The position numbers and the translations under genes are program-made. This document shows positions 10,849 through 23,103 of a DNA stretch of 64,000 bases, in pieces. This DNA is from Orobanche coerulescens. Lineage: Eukaryota; Streptophyta; Magnoliopsida; Lamiales; Orobanchaceae. The notes under the pieces are model-generated. The model was not told the DNA's origin and searched no databases. It saw nothing but the letters and a program-made list of their open reading frames with translations. The DNA lies in the NCBI GenBank assembly GCA_033398695.1, contig CM065803.1, positions 97,080,001-97,144,000 on the forward strand, given 5' to 3'. Numbering within the stretch: position 1 is the first letter of the stretch; each line of letters opens with the position of its first letter.

Positions 10849-11082
10849 TGTGTGGACTAAGCCTTGCTAGTTCCGACCTGTGTGGGATGAATATCATTGA
10901 AGACGAAGCTTCGATCTGCGTGAGAAGAAGCAAGTCGAAGAAGTCAAGCCAATCTATGTGAAAGGCCCAAGCTACAATCGGCTGTATCAATCTGTGTGAA
11001 CGATGCAGCGACGCATTTAGTTAAAGTCACATAGTTGTGTACACCGTGATTTTAATAAACATCTTACTCCTGTGTGGATGAC
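10849..11082 (+). repeat. CTGTGTG motif array in the R/U5 part of the copia-2 LTR
   Basis: YCTGTGTGRA-like motifs at about 10849, 10879, 10917 (CTGCGTGAGA), 10955 (CTATGTGAAA), 10991 (CTGTGTGAAC) and 11071, mostly spaced 30-38 bp. Copia-1 and copia-3 LTRs carry the same motif in the matching place. Confidence 0.6.
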
Positions 11083-11339
11083 CACTGGACGTAGAGGGAT
11101 TTACCTCGAACCACTTATTGCTGTATGTATCTACATTCTGTCATTTACTTATCTGCTTGTGTGATTTAAGTATACATATTGCAAAAACCATATACGCACC
11201 AAGCAAACAGGAGATTACTTAGTTGTTGTATTTACAGCAACTTAATATCAGACTTCCACTACTCAAATCACTTCGAAAAAGATATAGCTTATTCAACCCC
11301 CTTTCTAAGTTGTTTACTGTATACTGAGTGGCCAATAAG

Positions 11340-11353
11340 TGGTATCGAAGAGG
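11340..11353 (+). other. primer-binding site (initiator Met tRNA), copia-2
   Basis: TGGTATCGAAGAGG lies two bases after the LTR end. It is a diverged form of TGGTATCAGAGC. Confidence 0.8.
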
Positions 11354-11460
11354 TTGATTCTACAAAGAATTAGTCCATTTTTAACCGAATCAGATCCACA
11401 AAAATCACTAGCTTTTGAAAACTTTAGTTTAATATTTTAGTCATTTATTGTACTTCTATC

Positions 11461-13750
11461 ATGGACACCTCAATGATCAATAAAGTCCTAATATTTTCCA
11501 TTAATAAATTTGATGATTGGAGAATTAGGATGAAAGCTCATCTTGCAGTGATGCATGAAGAGATGATCTTCGTCATCCAAGAAGGACCAATCAAGATAAT
11601 GATGGTCAACACAGCCTCGAGAATGGATGGGCAAACTTATGCAGAGATGCTCGAGAAGGAGCGCGAGCAGTGGACAACAGACGATCGCAAGTGTGCGAAC
11701 CTCAACAATGTTGCTAAGAATGCGCTATTTGTCACTCTCGACAAAGGCACATTCTAGAAGGTAAACAACTGTAAAACAACCAAACAAATCTAGGAGAAAC
11801 TCAAGCTAATCTGAGAGGGAACTGAGCTCTCGAAACAAAATAAATTTCTAAACTAACTCAGCAATTCGAATCTTTTGAAATGAAATCTTCTGAGATGAGC
11901 TTGAACTCAGATTTACCGGCATTGTCGGTGAACTTGAAGCATTGGGTAAAGTGTGTATCCAAAAAGAGAAAATTTGAAAGTATTTAGATCACTCCCTGCC
12001 CGATGGGACATAAAAACCACAGCTATTTGTGTCCTGCAACTTAAATGATATTTCCACTTTTGATCTCTTTTCCGACCTAAATGCATTTGAGTATGACATA
12101 CACAAGATAGAAATCCGAAGAGCCACCTGCCACGACTATAGCACTAGCTGCTGTATATGACAAGAGACATATTTCCGCACCCAGCACATCCAAATCGGCA
12201 TGCAAGGCATCAGACAGCGACGATGACATCCTGTCGCAAGGCGAGATGGCACTGCTCATGCACAAATTCAAGAAGTTCATCAAGAAATCTGGAAAGGCCC
12301 CCATACAGGCCCAAGCCATTCAATAGGGTGAGTTCTGAATCCCCTTCATATGGAGATTCTAACCTGTGTTACAGCTGTAGGAAACCAGGACATTATGCAA
12401 ATAAGTGGCCTCATTCCAAAGTGCAAAAGTTGCCCGAAGCCGAGCAATAAGAGAAGGATGAGAAAAGGCGCATTTAGCGTAACAAGCTCAACGCCCTGAT
12501 TGGAGAATCAGAAGCCTCGCCATATCAACCAAGACTGGGGAGTGCCTACAGGCAATCACTAACAGTGACTCCTCCAATGATGAAATAGAGGATAAAGCAT
12601 ATATGTGCTTTATGGCCAAAGAAGAAGAGGATGATGATGACAGCAATGATGAGGTAATCTTAACCTCAACTATTCCTATCAATGCATCAGATACGTTTAA
12701 AAATATGATGAAAGAGTTTAAAACCATTCAGAAAGCCCATATGCTCAAACAGGAAAACATAAAGCTCGCTATTTCAAACTTAGAGCTGAAAGATGAAAAT
12801 AATTTGCTAAAGAACAATTATGAAAACATGTCCTTAGATTGTGAAAACAACAAAATTACCCAAGAAAAACTTATGGAAAGCAATCATCAACTTGCAACAG
12901 AACTAAATAAGGTGAAATCTCATAATAATTGCAAGACAAATGATTATGCTTTGTTAGAAACTAAAATTAAAAATCTCGAGAAATGAGAAGGAGATCAAGA
13001 CCATACTTAAATCATTTGAAAAATCATCAAGAAGGATGGAAGTCATTCTAAGCACTAGGCAGCATGCCCACGATAAATGTGGCTTAGGATATGACTCGTT
13101 CTCCCATAAAGTAAAGTCTAGTACGGTGTTTGTCAGGGGAGTGGAACTCATTCCTGAACCTAAAGAGGCCCCGAGTTCCATAAAAGTCACAGCTGCCCCA
13201 CCTCGGACATCAAGGGTTGTGATTCCGCCCCCCAAGTTCCTATCATAAGAAGCGGAAACCCTAGACTCCCAGACCTGTAATACGCAATGCTAATCACCAA
13301 CAGTATGCTCCACGAGCATACCGACAACGCCAGTAACCAGCTAGAAAGAAGGCTGTATCTAAGTATCAAAGGTCTGCACCGCATTACTACCAACAGTACA
13401 GTGCACCTAGATACTAGATACATTAACCCCGATATCCATCCAGGAAGCAGGCTGCCGCGCAGTTCCATCACCAACAGATTTGGGAATCCAACTGGAAACC
13501 TAGAAGGTAAGCATTGAGGCCGGATAAAATGGTTCCCCCTCCAAGACGGAAACCCTACTGGAACCAAAACTCTAGATTTTACATGCATAATAATCAGGAT
13601 TATAGCGACTACGTGCCTGCCCCATATAAATATCGCAAAATAGGACCTAAAGTAACACACAACAAAGCAATTGCTGTCAGGCAAATTTGGGTACCAAAGG
13701 ACACTGACAACTATGGACCCAAAAATCAAAGGAGATCTAAATCTACCTAA
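11461..13750 (+). pseudogene. gag: copia-2 gag
   Basis: The ATG at 11461 opens MDTSMINKV, as in copia-1, then FDDWRIRMKAHLAVMHEEM and WTTDDRKCANLNNVAKNALF up to a TAG at 11755. The capsid-like part continues in broken frames. The zinc knuckle near 12360-12410 reads CYSCRKPGHYANKW: its fourth metal ligand, Cys in copia-1, is Trp here. Acidic stretches (KEEEDDDDSNDE) and a coiled coil (12660-12986) follow. The linker with RQIWVPKDT lies near 13680-13700, and the frame ends at TAA 13748-13750. It would make the particle protein if intact. Frameshifts near 11760, 12300, 12990 and 13250 and many stops show decay. Confidence 0.85.
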
Positions 13751-16700
13751 TTTCTTTGATTATAGGACATCAAGGATTAGAACATCTGGTACTTCGATAG
13801 CGGATGTTCTCGGCACATGACAGGAGATATTAGCAAACTGTCAGATTATGTAGAAGGTCGCGGTCCAAAGGTGCGATTTGGTGACAAATCAAAAGGAAGA
13901 ACAAGAGGGAAAGGAACTCTGCTTGTAGGAAAGTTTAAAGTCACCTACGTAGCCTATGATGAATTACTACAGTATAATTTACTTAGTATTAGCCAGTTCT
14001 GTGACGAACATTTCTTGATCAAATTCTATGTAGATCACTGTAAGATAAAGGACATCAAGACCAAGCAAGTCGTCCTTACAGGAAGTCGATCAGGAAATAT
14101 GTATATTGCTGACTGGAAGCCCACAAGCTGCATTATTCCATGTTTTTTTGCCAAATTCAGTGCATCAAAGCTGGCTATGGCACAAACGGATGTCGCACAT
14201 CAACTTTAAGACTATCAAAAAGCTCACTCGACAGGGAATGGTCAGAGGCTTGCCCGATGTGTCATTTCATAAAAACAGTGTATGTGGACCATGTTAGAAA
14301 GGCAAGCAAGTTAAGACCACCTGCAGAGCAAGTCATATCTCTCCACCTATAGGTTACTCGATTTGCTACACATGGACCTCTACGGACCTATAGACCCTGT
14401 AAGCTTGGGAGATATGAAATGCTGTCTTGTTATTCTTGATGACTTTTCCAGGTATGCTTGGACCATCTTCCTGAAAAAGAAGAAATACACCGTCACAAAG
14501 TTGCTAGAGCACCTGAAAAAGCTACAGAATGAGAAAAAGGGTTGAGTATTGTATCCATTCGTTCTGATAGAGGCATAGAATTCACAATCTCTTTGTAGAG
14601 CAATACTGTGCGGACACTGGCATACAACACGAATAATCAGTAGCCCGGACTCCTCAACAAAATAGTGTTGCCGAGCGTAAAAACAGGACGCTGAAAGAAG
14701 CAACAAGGACCATGTTAGCCGCAAGCAAATCACCGCAGTGTTTCTGGGGAGAAGCAACAAATATAGCATGTTATACACAAAACTGTTGTATCATTGACAA
14801 GCATCACAACAAAACATCATTTGAGGTATGGAATAATAAAACTCCAATGGTTGTATACTTTCACATTTATGGATGCATATATTGCGTGGTAAATAATGGG
14901 AATGATGCAACTAAAGACCCTCGATGAAAAGTCGGATTAGGGTATTTTCGTTGGATACTCCTCTGTTAGCAAAGCGTTCAGGATATTTAACAAAAGAAAG
15001 TTAGACAATAGAGGAATATGTCCATGTAGTATTTGATGAACCCCATTGTGACCCTACATGAGTAGAATACATAACCCAAAGCATCCAGACACTCTCTATT
15101 AATGATCCCCAAACTCTAATAGAACCAGTCATGGACCTAGAAATCAATCCCGCCACTGTAAGAACAAAAGCAGTTGAAGTTGATGCTGTACAAGCTGAAA
15201 TTGAGACTATAGTTCAACAGGTAACAGCAGGGATGCCGAACTAGAACCTTACAGGAGGTGGCTTAGAGATCATCCCCATGAATTAAAAATTGGAGATATC
15301 GATGCCTGAGTAACCATACGTAGGAAAATACAGAGTAAACAAGGCACTGTACTATGTACACAGGAAGAGACAGATTCTGAGAAGTCTCAATTTCCTGTAT
15401 GGAAATCTCAAGCCGAACTTAGGAGACTCGCTATATGCACACTAGTTGTATTCTTAGCCCAGTCCGAACCTATTTCGACCAATGAAGCTCTGAAAAATTC
15501 TCACGGGATCACCTCAATGGAAGAAGAGCTCAATGGTTTTGAATGGAATAATGTTTGGTACATTAATGAGTCATATGAACCAAATGCATATTCAGAAACA
15601 AAAAGGAAGAGAATGGACTAGTAATCAGGAACATAAATCTAGATTAGTTGCCCAAGGATACAGGCAAGAAGAAGTAATCGATTATGATGAAACCTTTGCT
15701 CCCGTAGACTGACTAGAAACCATCAGGATATTCCTAGCATTCGCCGCTCACAAAAACTTCATTGTATATCAAATGGATGTTAAGAGCGCATTCCTAAATA
15801 GAGACCTAGCTGAAGAAGTGTATGTTGAACAACCACCAGGGTTTGGCAACACTGGAGGTGGAGACCTTGTATACAGGATAAGGAAAGCACTGTATGGACT
15901 CAAGCAAACACCTAGAGCCTGGTATGAAACCCTGTCACTGTATCTGATCAATAATGGATTTGAGAAAGATGCAGTCGACAAGACCTATTTAAAATATAGG
16001 AAGGTGACGATCTACTTATGGTTCATATATATGTAGATGATATCATTTTTGGTTCAACTAACCTTGCTTTATGTCAAAGGTTCTCTCATCTCATGCAAAG
16101 TAAATTTGAAATGAGTATGATGGGAGAACTTAGTATTATCTAGGATTGCAAGTAAAACAACTCCCTACAGTTATATTTATCAACCAGGAGAAGTACATCA
16201 AGGAGCTACTCAACAAATTTGGGATGAATAACTCCAAATCATCGTCTACCCCCATGAACAATTCCACACAGATAAGTGCTGACGAAGCTGGAAAGCCGGT
16301 TGATCAATCACTCTACAGGAAGGTAATTGGCTCACTCTTGTACCTAAGAGCTAGTAGGCCCGATATCCAGTTTGTTGTAGGAGTGTGTGCTCGGTACGAG
16401 GTAGCACCTAAGGAGTCACACTTCATCACAGCCAAATGAATCCTTAAGTACGTAAAAGTAACAATCAATGTAGGATTATGATATCCTAAGGAAGGAGGAT
16501 TCGATTTGGTAGGGTATAGCAACTCGGATCTCGGAGACTGTAAGTTGGATAGGAAGAGTACAAGGGGTACTTGCCACTTCCTTAGACCAAGACTTGTGTC
16601 ATGGTTCAGTAAGAAGCAATTGGCCAACTCGATGTCTACAGTTGAGTCAGAATATTATGTTGCTAGAAGTTGTTGTATGAATATTCTCTGGATGCAACAG

Positions 16701-16979
16701 TAGCTACAAGATTATGGGATCCTTGCAAGAGAGACATCAGTCATGTGCGATAGCACGAGTGCAATTGCAATCACGCACAACCCTGTATTACACTCGCGGA
16801 CTAAGCATATTGATATGAAGCATTATTTCATCAAGAATCATGTTGAGAATAAAGATGTTCGGATCGAGAAGATTCATACAGACATCCAGTTAGCCAACAT
16901 GTTTATAAAACCTCTCAACACCACCATATTCTGCATGCTTTGCCAAGAATTTCGAATGCTACAACCAGACTCCTTGTAA
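13751..16979 (+). pseudogene. pol: copia-2 pol (protease, integrase, RT, RNase H)
   Basis: Protease core WYFDSGCSRHMTG at about 13787-13825. The zinc region LWHKRMSHINFKT...VCGPC is at 14175-14297. The integrase core has DLYGPIDP (14369), DDFSRYAW (14440) and SDRGIEF (14563-14585). VAERKNRTLKEATRTM and CFWGEATN follow. After a variable linker, RT starts near 15640 (LVAQGYRQEEVIDYDETFAPV), with [34 protein letters not shown] and an intact YVDD at 16030-16041, which is frame-shifted from the preceding part. RNase H (SNSDLGDCKLDRKSTRGTCHF, then LANMFIKPLNT) ends at the TAG/TAA near 16979. More than ten stops or frame changes are present. The catalytic motifs are still readable, unlike copia-1. 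Confidence 0.88.
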
Positions 16980-17601
16980 GTTTTTACATTTTACTCATCA
17001 ATTGAGGGGGAATGTTGTAAGACTTAGGAATACATTATCCACTTTAATAAATTGTACACTCAGAAACCCCAGGTTGTATCCTTACTGTAGGAAGAAGAAG
17101 GGATTATAACCTTCCTACAGATGACATGTGCATTAATTGAGGGAGAATACAGTATGAACCAAGAATATAGTATTAATCCAAAATTGCTATAAGAATTGAA
17201 TTCTGTATATACCTTTTAAGGGAAAATGCTGTATTTTTGCGGATACAGCACATACACCGTAGGATATAAATTAATATTTTTATCGTATCCAAATTTATAC
17301 TATTATACACAGCAAACTGTTTTAAGTCCACGTGCACTGTCTGAATTTAAAACGATTTATGTTTCAATACTGAAGAGACACATGGACTTCAATTCCTGAA
17401 AAACCGCGATTTCAAAATTCAAACCACCATTTTATGTAATAGTAGAAGACGAATTGTGTCAGAAGTGGGACGGCTCATTAATTTCAAAACTGATGGATTA
17501 GACGTACAAGTTATATCTGAATCCATCATGTATGTTTATTAAAAAGAAAGATCTCATCCCTTAAATCTGACCATTCACTGTATATTTAGTCTTCCGTGCA
17601 C
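16980..17601 (+). other. copia-2 post-pol spacer with repeated polypurine tracts
   Basis: CAATTGAGGGGGAATG near 16999, TAATTGAGGGAGAATAC near 17136 and TTTTAAGGGAAAATG near 17215 are polypurine-tract-like. They match the spacer in copia-1. No ORF. Confidence 0.6.
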
Positions 17602-17612
17602 CCTATAAAAGG
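17602..17612 (+). promoter_or_regulatory. TATA box upstream of the copia-2 additional ORF
   Basis: CCTATAAAAGG is a canonical plant TATA box, about 180 bp before the first likely start codon of the additional ORF. It is followed by a pyrimidine-rich leader (17635-17760) with no early stop-rich gene overlap. An internal promoter is inferred. Confidence 0.5.
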
Positions 17613-17781
17613 GCCAATATGCTGATCTGCAGACTCTTTACACTTTCTGCATATTATCGAGCCTACATAATATAGCCTACATACTTTCTAGCTTTCTACT
17701 TATTTCTTTTCAAGTCATTTCTGCAAAATATCTTTTTCCCAAACTTCATCTCTCTCAGTTAAGAAGAAAGACTTAATCGTT

Positions 17782-20757
17782 GATGGAAGAATCTTTGCAC
17801 GCTCAGTTCTTCAGGAGCGTATAGTTTCTGAGGATGAAGATGTGGCCGGGATGAACCTTGTTGTATCCCGTGTAAAACAAACCGGCCTCTACCATCTGGG
17901 TAGCCTGCATCCAGAAAGCTATAACGAGCAGATGGTTGAAGAGTTCATTGTTGACGCTGAGTTTAAGTATGAGTCAAACAAGAAGGGTTCTAACGTCACT
18001 GCCATCTTCAGAACCGTCCAAGATAAGGAAATAACCATCAACCGGGAACTTATTGAACATTTATATAGACTTCCCTCTGATGGGTTAACATTGGAGAAGC
18101 TGGAGTCGTTCAGATCTGAGGAGCTTTTGAAGGCTTATTGGGATTGTTCACTGAGAAATCCCAACCTTCTCAAGTTCATTTGTCCTGTCACAAGAAAAAC
18201 TTCACCTTATCCTATCTCTATTTGCATAATTTCTGCTACAGGGTGGTTGAGAACAGAACTGGTGCATTCGAGATGTGCACAATCCTACGTTTCATGATGA
18301 TGGTGGCCATCATGACTGGAGAAAAGGTGAAATGGTGCCACATATCTTGAAAAGGCTTCAGGAGGAAGCATCAAATCCTGACTCTTCCATAAAATTTTTT
18401 GGCCTCATATTGAACTACATCCTGACTAGATGTGGCATACAACAGTCAGCCAGTGCCAAGAAGATTCTATTCGGGAAGTTCCTTGGTGGCTCAAAGCCAT
18501 CATTTTCTAACAAGGACACTTCTCGCCAACAGGCCTAGTCCTTTCTCCCTCCCAACATCCAAAGACCCAAGGGATGTTACTGATCTTCCCTCAAAATCCA
18601 AATCGGTTGACAGCAAGAAGAAGGCTGTCAGCAAGGAAATAGCGTTCCCAACAGCAGCTCGCCTACAGCTATCGAGAAGAAGAAGCAGAAAACCAAGAAA
18701 TCTGTGAAGACAGAAGTTGTTCCTACAACAACCTTAGTGGCTACAGCAGCCACTGAGGTAATAACGCATGTTGTATCTGCCGAAGCAGCAATCCCACAGG
18801 GCGTAACCCCTTTGGAAGGAACTCTGGCTGCTCCCGCAGTAGATCCTGAGCTCATTAAGGCTATGACAGATGACCAGACATTCATGAAGATTGAATAAAC
18901 TAGTGAATCGACTACCCATTTGGAGCCGAAAACCACCACTCCAAACAGGGCACCCACCCCTGTACGGAGTCCCTCTCTCGGAAGGGCATCCCACCCTGCC
19001 AGGGATCCCGATTCTCCATGGGTCCCTTACCTGTCGAGAATCCCAACCGGACAACAGAACCCATTACTGTTCGGAGTCCCTCCCCGACTGATATTATTGC
19101 AACACTATCCTTCAGGTCCAGATAGAAGAGAACATAAGACTGAAAGGGAAATCTCCATCCACTGACAAGCCCAAGAGCCTGAATCACCACTCCGACTCTG
19201 ACAAATACAATGATGACCTTCAGACAGGTCTGAGAATGAGCCGTGAGGAGGCTCGTGAGAATGAATTTGCTAAGTCCAAGGCTACAAATGGCCAAGGAAT
19301 ATCTACCGAGCAATCCCCATCAGCACCCAGCCAGGAAGATTCAGTCCCTCCGCCAGAAGCTGATGTGACCTGCGCCGTCTGACAAGAGGACAGTCCCACT
19401 TAAGGACCAGGTGGATGCTGAGAGCCAACGGGAGGGCCCAGTTCTTTTTGTACCACATGTTACAGAATCCGTACAGAGACAAGAGGAATCAGTCCCCTCT
19501 GTCTCTTCATCAACTCAAGCAGAACCATCCGAGGTTCTTGCTCCACAAGAAGTGCCCACTCTCCTCCAATAAGGATCACCATGTGAATCGGATGAAGATC
19601 TCCTGTTTGCTGATGACCCGACCCAAAAGCCCCATCACAACGTAGTGCTCAAATAGCTCGGAGAATCTTCGAACGCCAAACTTGCACACCCAAACTCTCC
19701 GCGAACAGAGGCATGCATAGAGCAACTGGAATCCATCGGTCGCCAAACCGTCTTCTTACCAGATGCCATCAAGGCCATGTACGATGTCGGGAAGGAACTC
19801 AATTGGATGAGGAAAACTGCTCAGGACGAGCTCCCAAAGCTGTAGAGGGCCATTACGGATGTGGAATAGGCTTTCCGCCTCATGCCCACAATATTATGGC
19901 AAGCCCTCAACCAAATGAAGCAGCATCAGGAGCGAATCCTGAAACAGGAGCAAGAGAAGTTGTGTGTAGCTGAGGCTAAGACTGTTTCCGCCCTGGAATT
20001 CACAGGATCGAAGCTCAGTGCACATGATTAAAGATCTATGACCTGACTGCAGTAGTTGCGAGCCTGATAGAATGTGTCACTGATCCTAAGGACAAACAGG
20101 ACGAATCAATGGAACTCCTTAGGGATATTCACGGCAAAATCTCGGATCTTGATAATGCCAAAAAGGGTGAAGAGTCGCGAGAGGCTGCAAGGAAATGGCC
20201 TCTGGAGAGAGAGAAAGAGATGGAGGCTATTCTCGATGTCAGTGTTGCATCTGCCATTGGAAGGCTAGCCGAACCAGGGCTAGGACAAGGAAACAAGGGA
20301 AGCAAGGTATTTGGTTCTCGTTCAGAATTCTAGGATCATAACATCCCATGGAAAAATAATGTGCAGAAGCCTGCAGAAATGAAACTCCCAAACATACATA
20401 CAACCTACAACAGATAAGTTGAAGGCATGGAAGAATAGTGAACTGATGAGATACTTCTGTGTTCTCATTAGGGAATCTCCCATGTTTAACAAATTTAAGA
20501 CGCCCGAGGATGAAACTAAAGAGTTTTCGTGCCTTCCTGCAGAAGGAAAAATGCCACTACAGATAAAATTGAAATCCCAAGTCATGAAGGGCGAATGGCT
20601 AACCCACCTGGAAGACTGGATTCTTTCCTTTGATGCGACCCATGAAGGTAGAAATCTCTACAGGGATAGAATAAGATATGGTCTTGTCAACTGGTAGAAG
20701 GGAACCGAAAATGGCCCCTCTCGGGGGACGTGGAGACATCAGTCATACAAGGGATAG
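17782..20757 (+). pseudogene. additional ORF of copia-2 (plant-transposon-domain-like protein with coiled coil)
   Basis: Not gag or pol. The N-terminal 170-200 residues (YNEQMVEEFIVDAEF, then EITINRELIEHLYRLPSDGLT, YLHNFCYRVVENRTGAFEM, KRLQEEASNPDSSIKFFGL) resemble the 'putative plant transposon protein' domain found beside plant retroelements; this is from memory. A Lys- and Pro/Ser-rich middle (about 18550-19700) and a charged coiled-coil C-terminus follow (EESREAARKWPLEREKEMEA, then SAIGRLAEPG near 20160-20280). The last block ends VNW-stop at 20695-20697. Copia-3 and the tandem copy at 21065 have TGG there, so the ancestral stop is probably TAG at 20755-20757. Frameshifts occur near 18290, 18890, 19400 and 19690. 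The ATG at 17782 is the first plausible start but is followed by a frame break. No signal peptide or membrane segment is visible, so an envelope role is not supported. Confidence 0.6.
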
Positions 20758-21432
20758 TACTTCTGTTTTTCTGCACGTTTATGTTTCCTGTCTGCTTCCA
20801 ATGTCATTTTCTATTCTATCAGCACTATAATCGATCATCAATAAAATATCATCTTTTATCTCAAAGATTACAGCTCGTGATCTAATGTTTTTATTTTATG
20901 TATATGTGATTGAAATATTTACCAAGTACAAAACATCAGCAAAGTCTCAAAGCTGTAAGAACTTATCTGCGAACAGTTCATAGATTAAGTTGTATCCAAT
21001 TAGGACTACTTCTGTTTAAGTTCATATACTAAGTTGTCTGCGAATAGTTCATAGATTAAGTTATGGAAATCTCTACAGGGATCGAGGAAGATATGCTCTT
21101 GTCAACTGGTGGAAGGGAACCGAAAATGACCCCTCCCGGAGGACTTAGAGACATCAGTCATACAGGAGATAGTAATTCTGTTTTTCTGCACGTTTATATT
21201 TCTTGTCTGCTTCAAATGTAATTTTCTATTTTATCAGCATTGTAATCAATCATCAATAAAATATCATCCTTTATCCCAAAGATTACCACTCGTGATATAA
21301 TATTTTTACTTTAAGAATATTTTGTGATTGAAATATTTACCAAGTACAAAACATCAGTAAAGTCTCAAAGTTGTAAGAACTTGTCCGCGAACAGTTCATA
21401 GATTAAGTTGTATTCAATTAGGACTACTTCCT
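20651..21432 (+). repeat. tandem duplication of the ORF end and 3' UTR in copia-2
   Basis: The segment from 20651 (GAAATCTCTACAGGGA) is repeated from 21065, an offset of 414 bp. It includes the last coding residues, the ATAAAATATCAT region (possible polyadenylation signals) and the GTTCATAGATTAAGTTGTAT block. The copies differ by scattered substitutions. Confidence 0.85.
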
Positions 21433-21613
21433 GTAAGATTGTGCCTGTGCACCAATCATAAGTTAAGTTGTAACACACTTAGTCCTGTAGGATTTATCAT
21501 TTTTAGAACTTGCCTGCGATCAATTCAAATTTTTAGATGGAGTCTTGAAGATCAGATCTTTCGATAGAAGACTTGAAAACAGCCTCTCCATGTTAAGAAA
21601 GTTTTGGTATTAT

Positions 21614-21628
21614 AAAAAAGGGGGAAAT
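21614..21628 (+). other. 3' polypurine tract of copia-2
   Basis: AAAAAAGGGGGAAAT directly precedes the 3' LTR. Confidence 0.85.
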
Positions 21629-22912
21629 TATTGGGAAATTCAGTCCTATGTTTTGATAATAACCTCATACAACAAGCTCTTCAAAGTCAGCTTTTCGGTC
21701 TAAGTATGGAAGCTGTTAGGAAACTTCATACAACCTTTCCATACAACGAAAGATCTTCCGGCACATTCAAAAGTCCTTTGCTACAACTCATTCATAAATA
21801 TACAACAAGCGATGAAGAAGTTGGATACAGCAAACATGATGTAGGTGTTTTACTTAGGAAAAGTAAAACACATATCCAGCAGGACTGAAGAAAATTTTAA
21901 ACCGTTGTGAAAGCAAACATTGTTTATTCATAAAGTATTCATGGTTAAAGTAGCATTTAATGCTGATAGGACAGCATTTAATGAGATCGAAGAGACTACA
22001 TCCTGAACAGTCTGAAGAGCATTTAATGCTAGTAAAAAAGAATGTTTGAAGCATAAATGCGAATCGCCTTTAATTCAAACATTCTGAAGTCGCCAATCAG
22101 AGCAGTCTCAATCTCACCAACCGACCAATGACTACATTTATAACGAATCTATTTTCAAGGTTATAAATAACCCCAAGCAATAAGACATTGCTCACGAACT
22201 CACGAGATTACTTCGCGAAATACATCTGACGCATTAGCTTTGACAATCTGAATATCAAGCTTACAAGGAGCAGTATATTTCCTTAAGCATACAGTTTCAT
22301 CAAGAGAAGAAATATACAGAGTCCTCAACAAAAAAAGCACACCTTACAACGAACGCTCATCAAGCATACAACTGTTGTTTGACCTTGTTCTACCAAACCT
22401 TTCATTGAGATCGACTTAGCCCTGTGTGGAGCAAGCCTTGCTAGTTCCAACCTGTGTAGGATGAATAACATTGAAGACGAAGCTTCGATCTGTGTGAGAA
22501 GAAGCAAGTCGAAGAAGCCAAGCCAATCTGTGTGAACGGCCCAAGCTATTTTCGGCTATATCAATCTATGTGAACGATACAGCGATGCATTAAGTTAAAG
22601 TCACATAATTGTGTACGCTTTAATTTTAATAAACACCTTAATCCTGTGTGGAGGATCAGTGGACATAGAGGGGTTTACCTCGAACCACTTAAATCTTTGT
22701 GTATTTACATTCTGTCATTTACTATATTCATATTTTCCTGTGTGATTTAAGTATGCATATTGCAAAAACTATGCACCAAACAAACAGGAGATTACTTAGT
22801 TACTGTATTTACAGCAACTTAATATAAGACTTCCGCTACGCAAATACTTCGAGAAAGATACAACTTATTTAACCCCCTTTTAAGATGTTTACTGTATACT
22901 GAGTGACCAACA
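21629..22912 (+). repeat. 3' LTR of copia-2 (1284 bp)
   Basis: Starts TATTGGGAAATTC (TG changed to TA) and ends GACCAACA. TATA box at 22162-22169 with the AGCATTTAATGCT array upstream (21952-22030). Followed by CTTAT. Confidence 0.93.
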
Positions 22913-23103
22913 CTTATGCATAGAATGCATTGTTTTAATGCATCAATATTTTGATACATATCGTGTATATTTTGATGTTTATTATTTTATTGCATGAGAT
23001 GCATATTTTTTAATGCATAGTCTAATCTGAAACATAGATCACACAAAAAACGATGTTTCAGATTTATTCTTATTTCTTACTCAAAAAAGCTATTTTCCTT
23101 TGA
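22913..23103. mobile_element. MITE-2, right part
   Basis: AT-rich, with several ATGCAT and AATGCATA stretches. Its end, read in reverse, mirrors 9966-10012 (GAAAATA-CTTTT...TAAGAAATAA...TGAAACAT). Together with 9951-10057 it would make an element of about 290 bp. Confidence 0.5.

Larger units (their letters stand above)
10058..11337 (+). repeat. 5' LTR of copia-2 (1280 bp)
   Basis: Starts TGTTGGAAAAATTC and ends GGCCAATA. TATA box TATAAATA at 10588-10595. A palindrome array lies upstream and a CTGTGTG array downstream of it. Closely similar to 21629-22912. Confidence 0.93.
10058..22912 (+). mobile_element. copia-2: complete Sirevirus-like Ty1/copia element with extra 3' ORF (12.86 kb)
   Basis: Two LTRs (10058-11337 and 21629-22912) with TGTTGG...CCAACA ends, a primer site at 11340, gag, pol, repeated polypurine tracts, an additional ORF, a polypurine tract at 21614-21627, and flanking 5-bp repeats CTTGT (10053-10057) and CTTAT (22913-22917), which differ by one base. 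Gene order is protease, integrase, RT, RNase H, as in copia. At 12.9 kb it is long for copia; the extra length is the 3.9-kb region carrying the additional ORF. Gag and pol have many stops, so the copy is inactive. Confidence 0.93.

Noticed and set aside
17782..20757. Extra copia ORF as an envelope-like gene
   Set aside because: No signal peptide, membrane segment or other envelope trait could be seen. The N-terminal domain looks like a plant transposon-associated domain.
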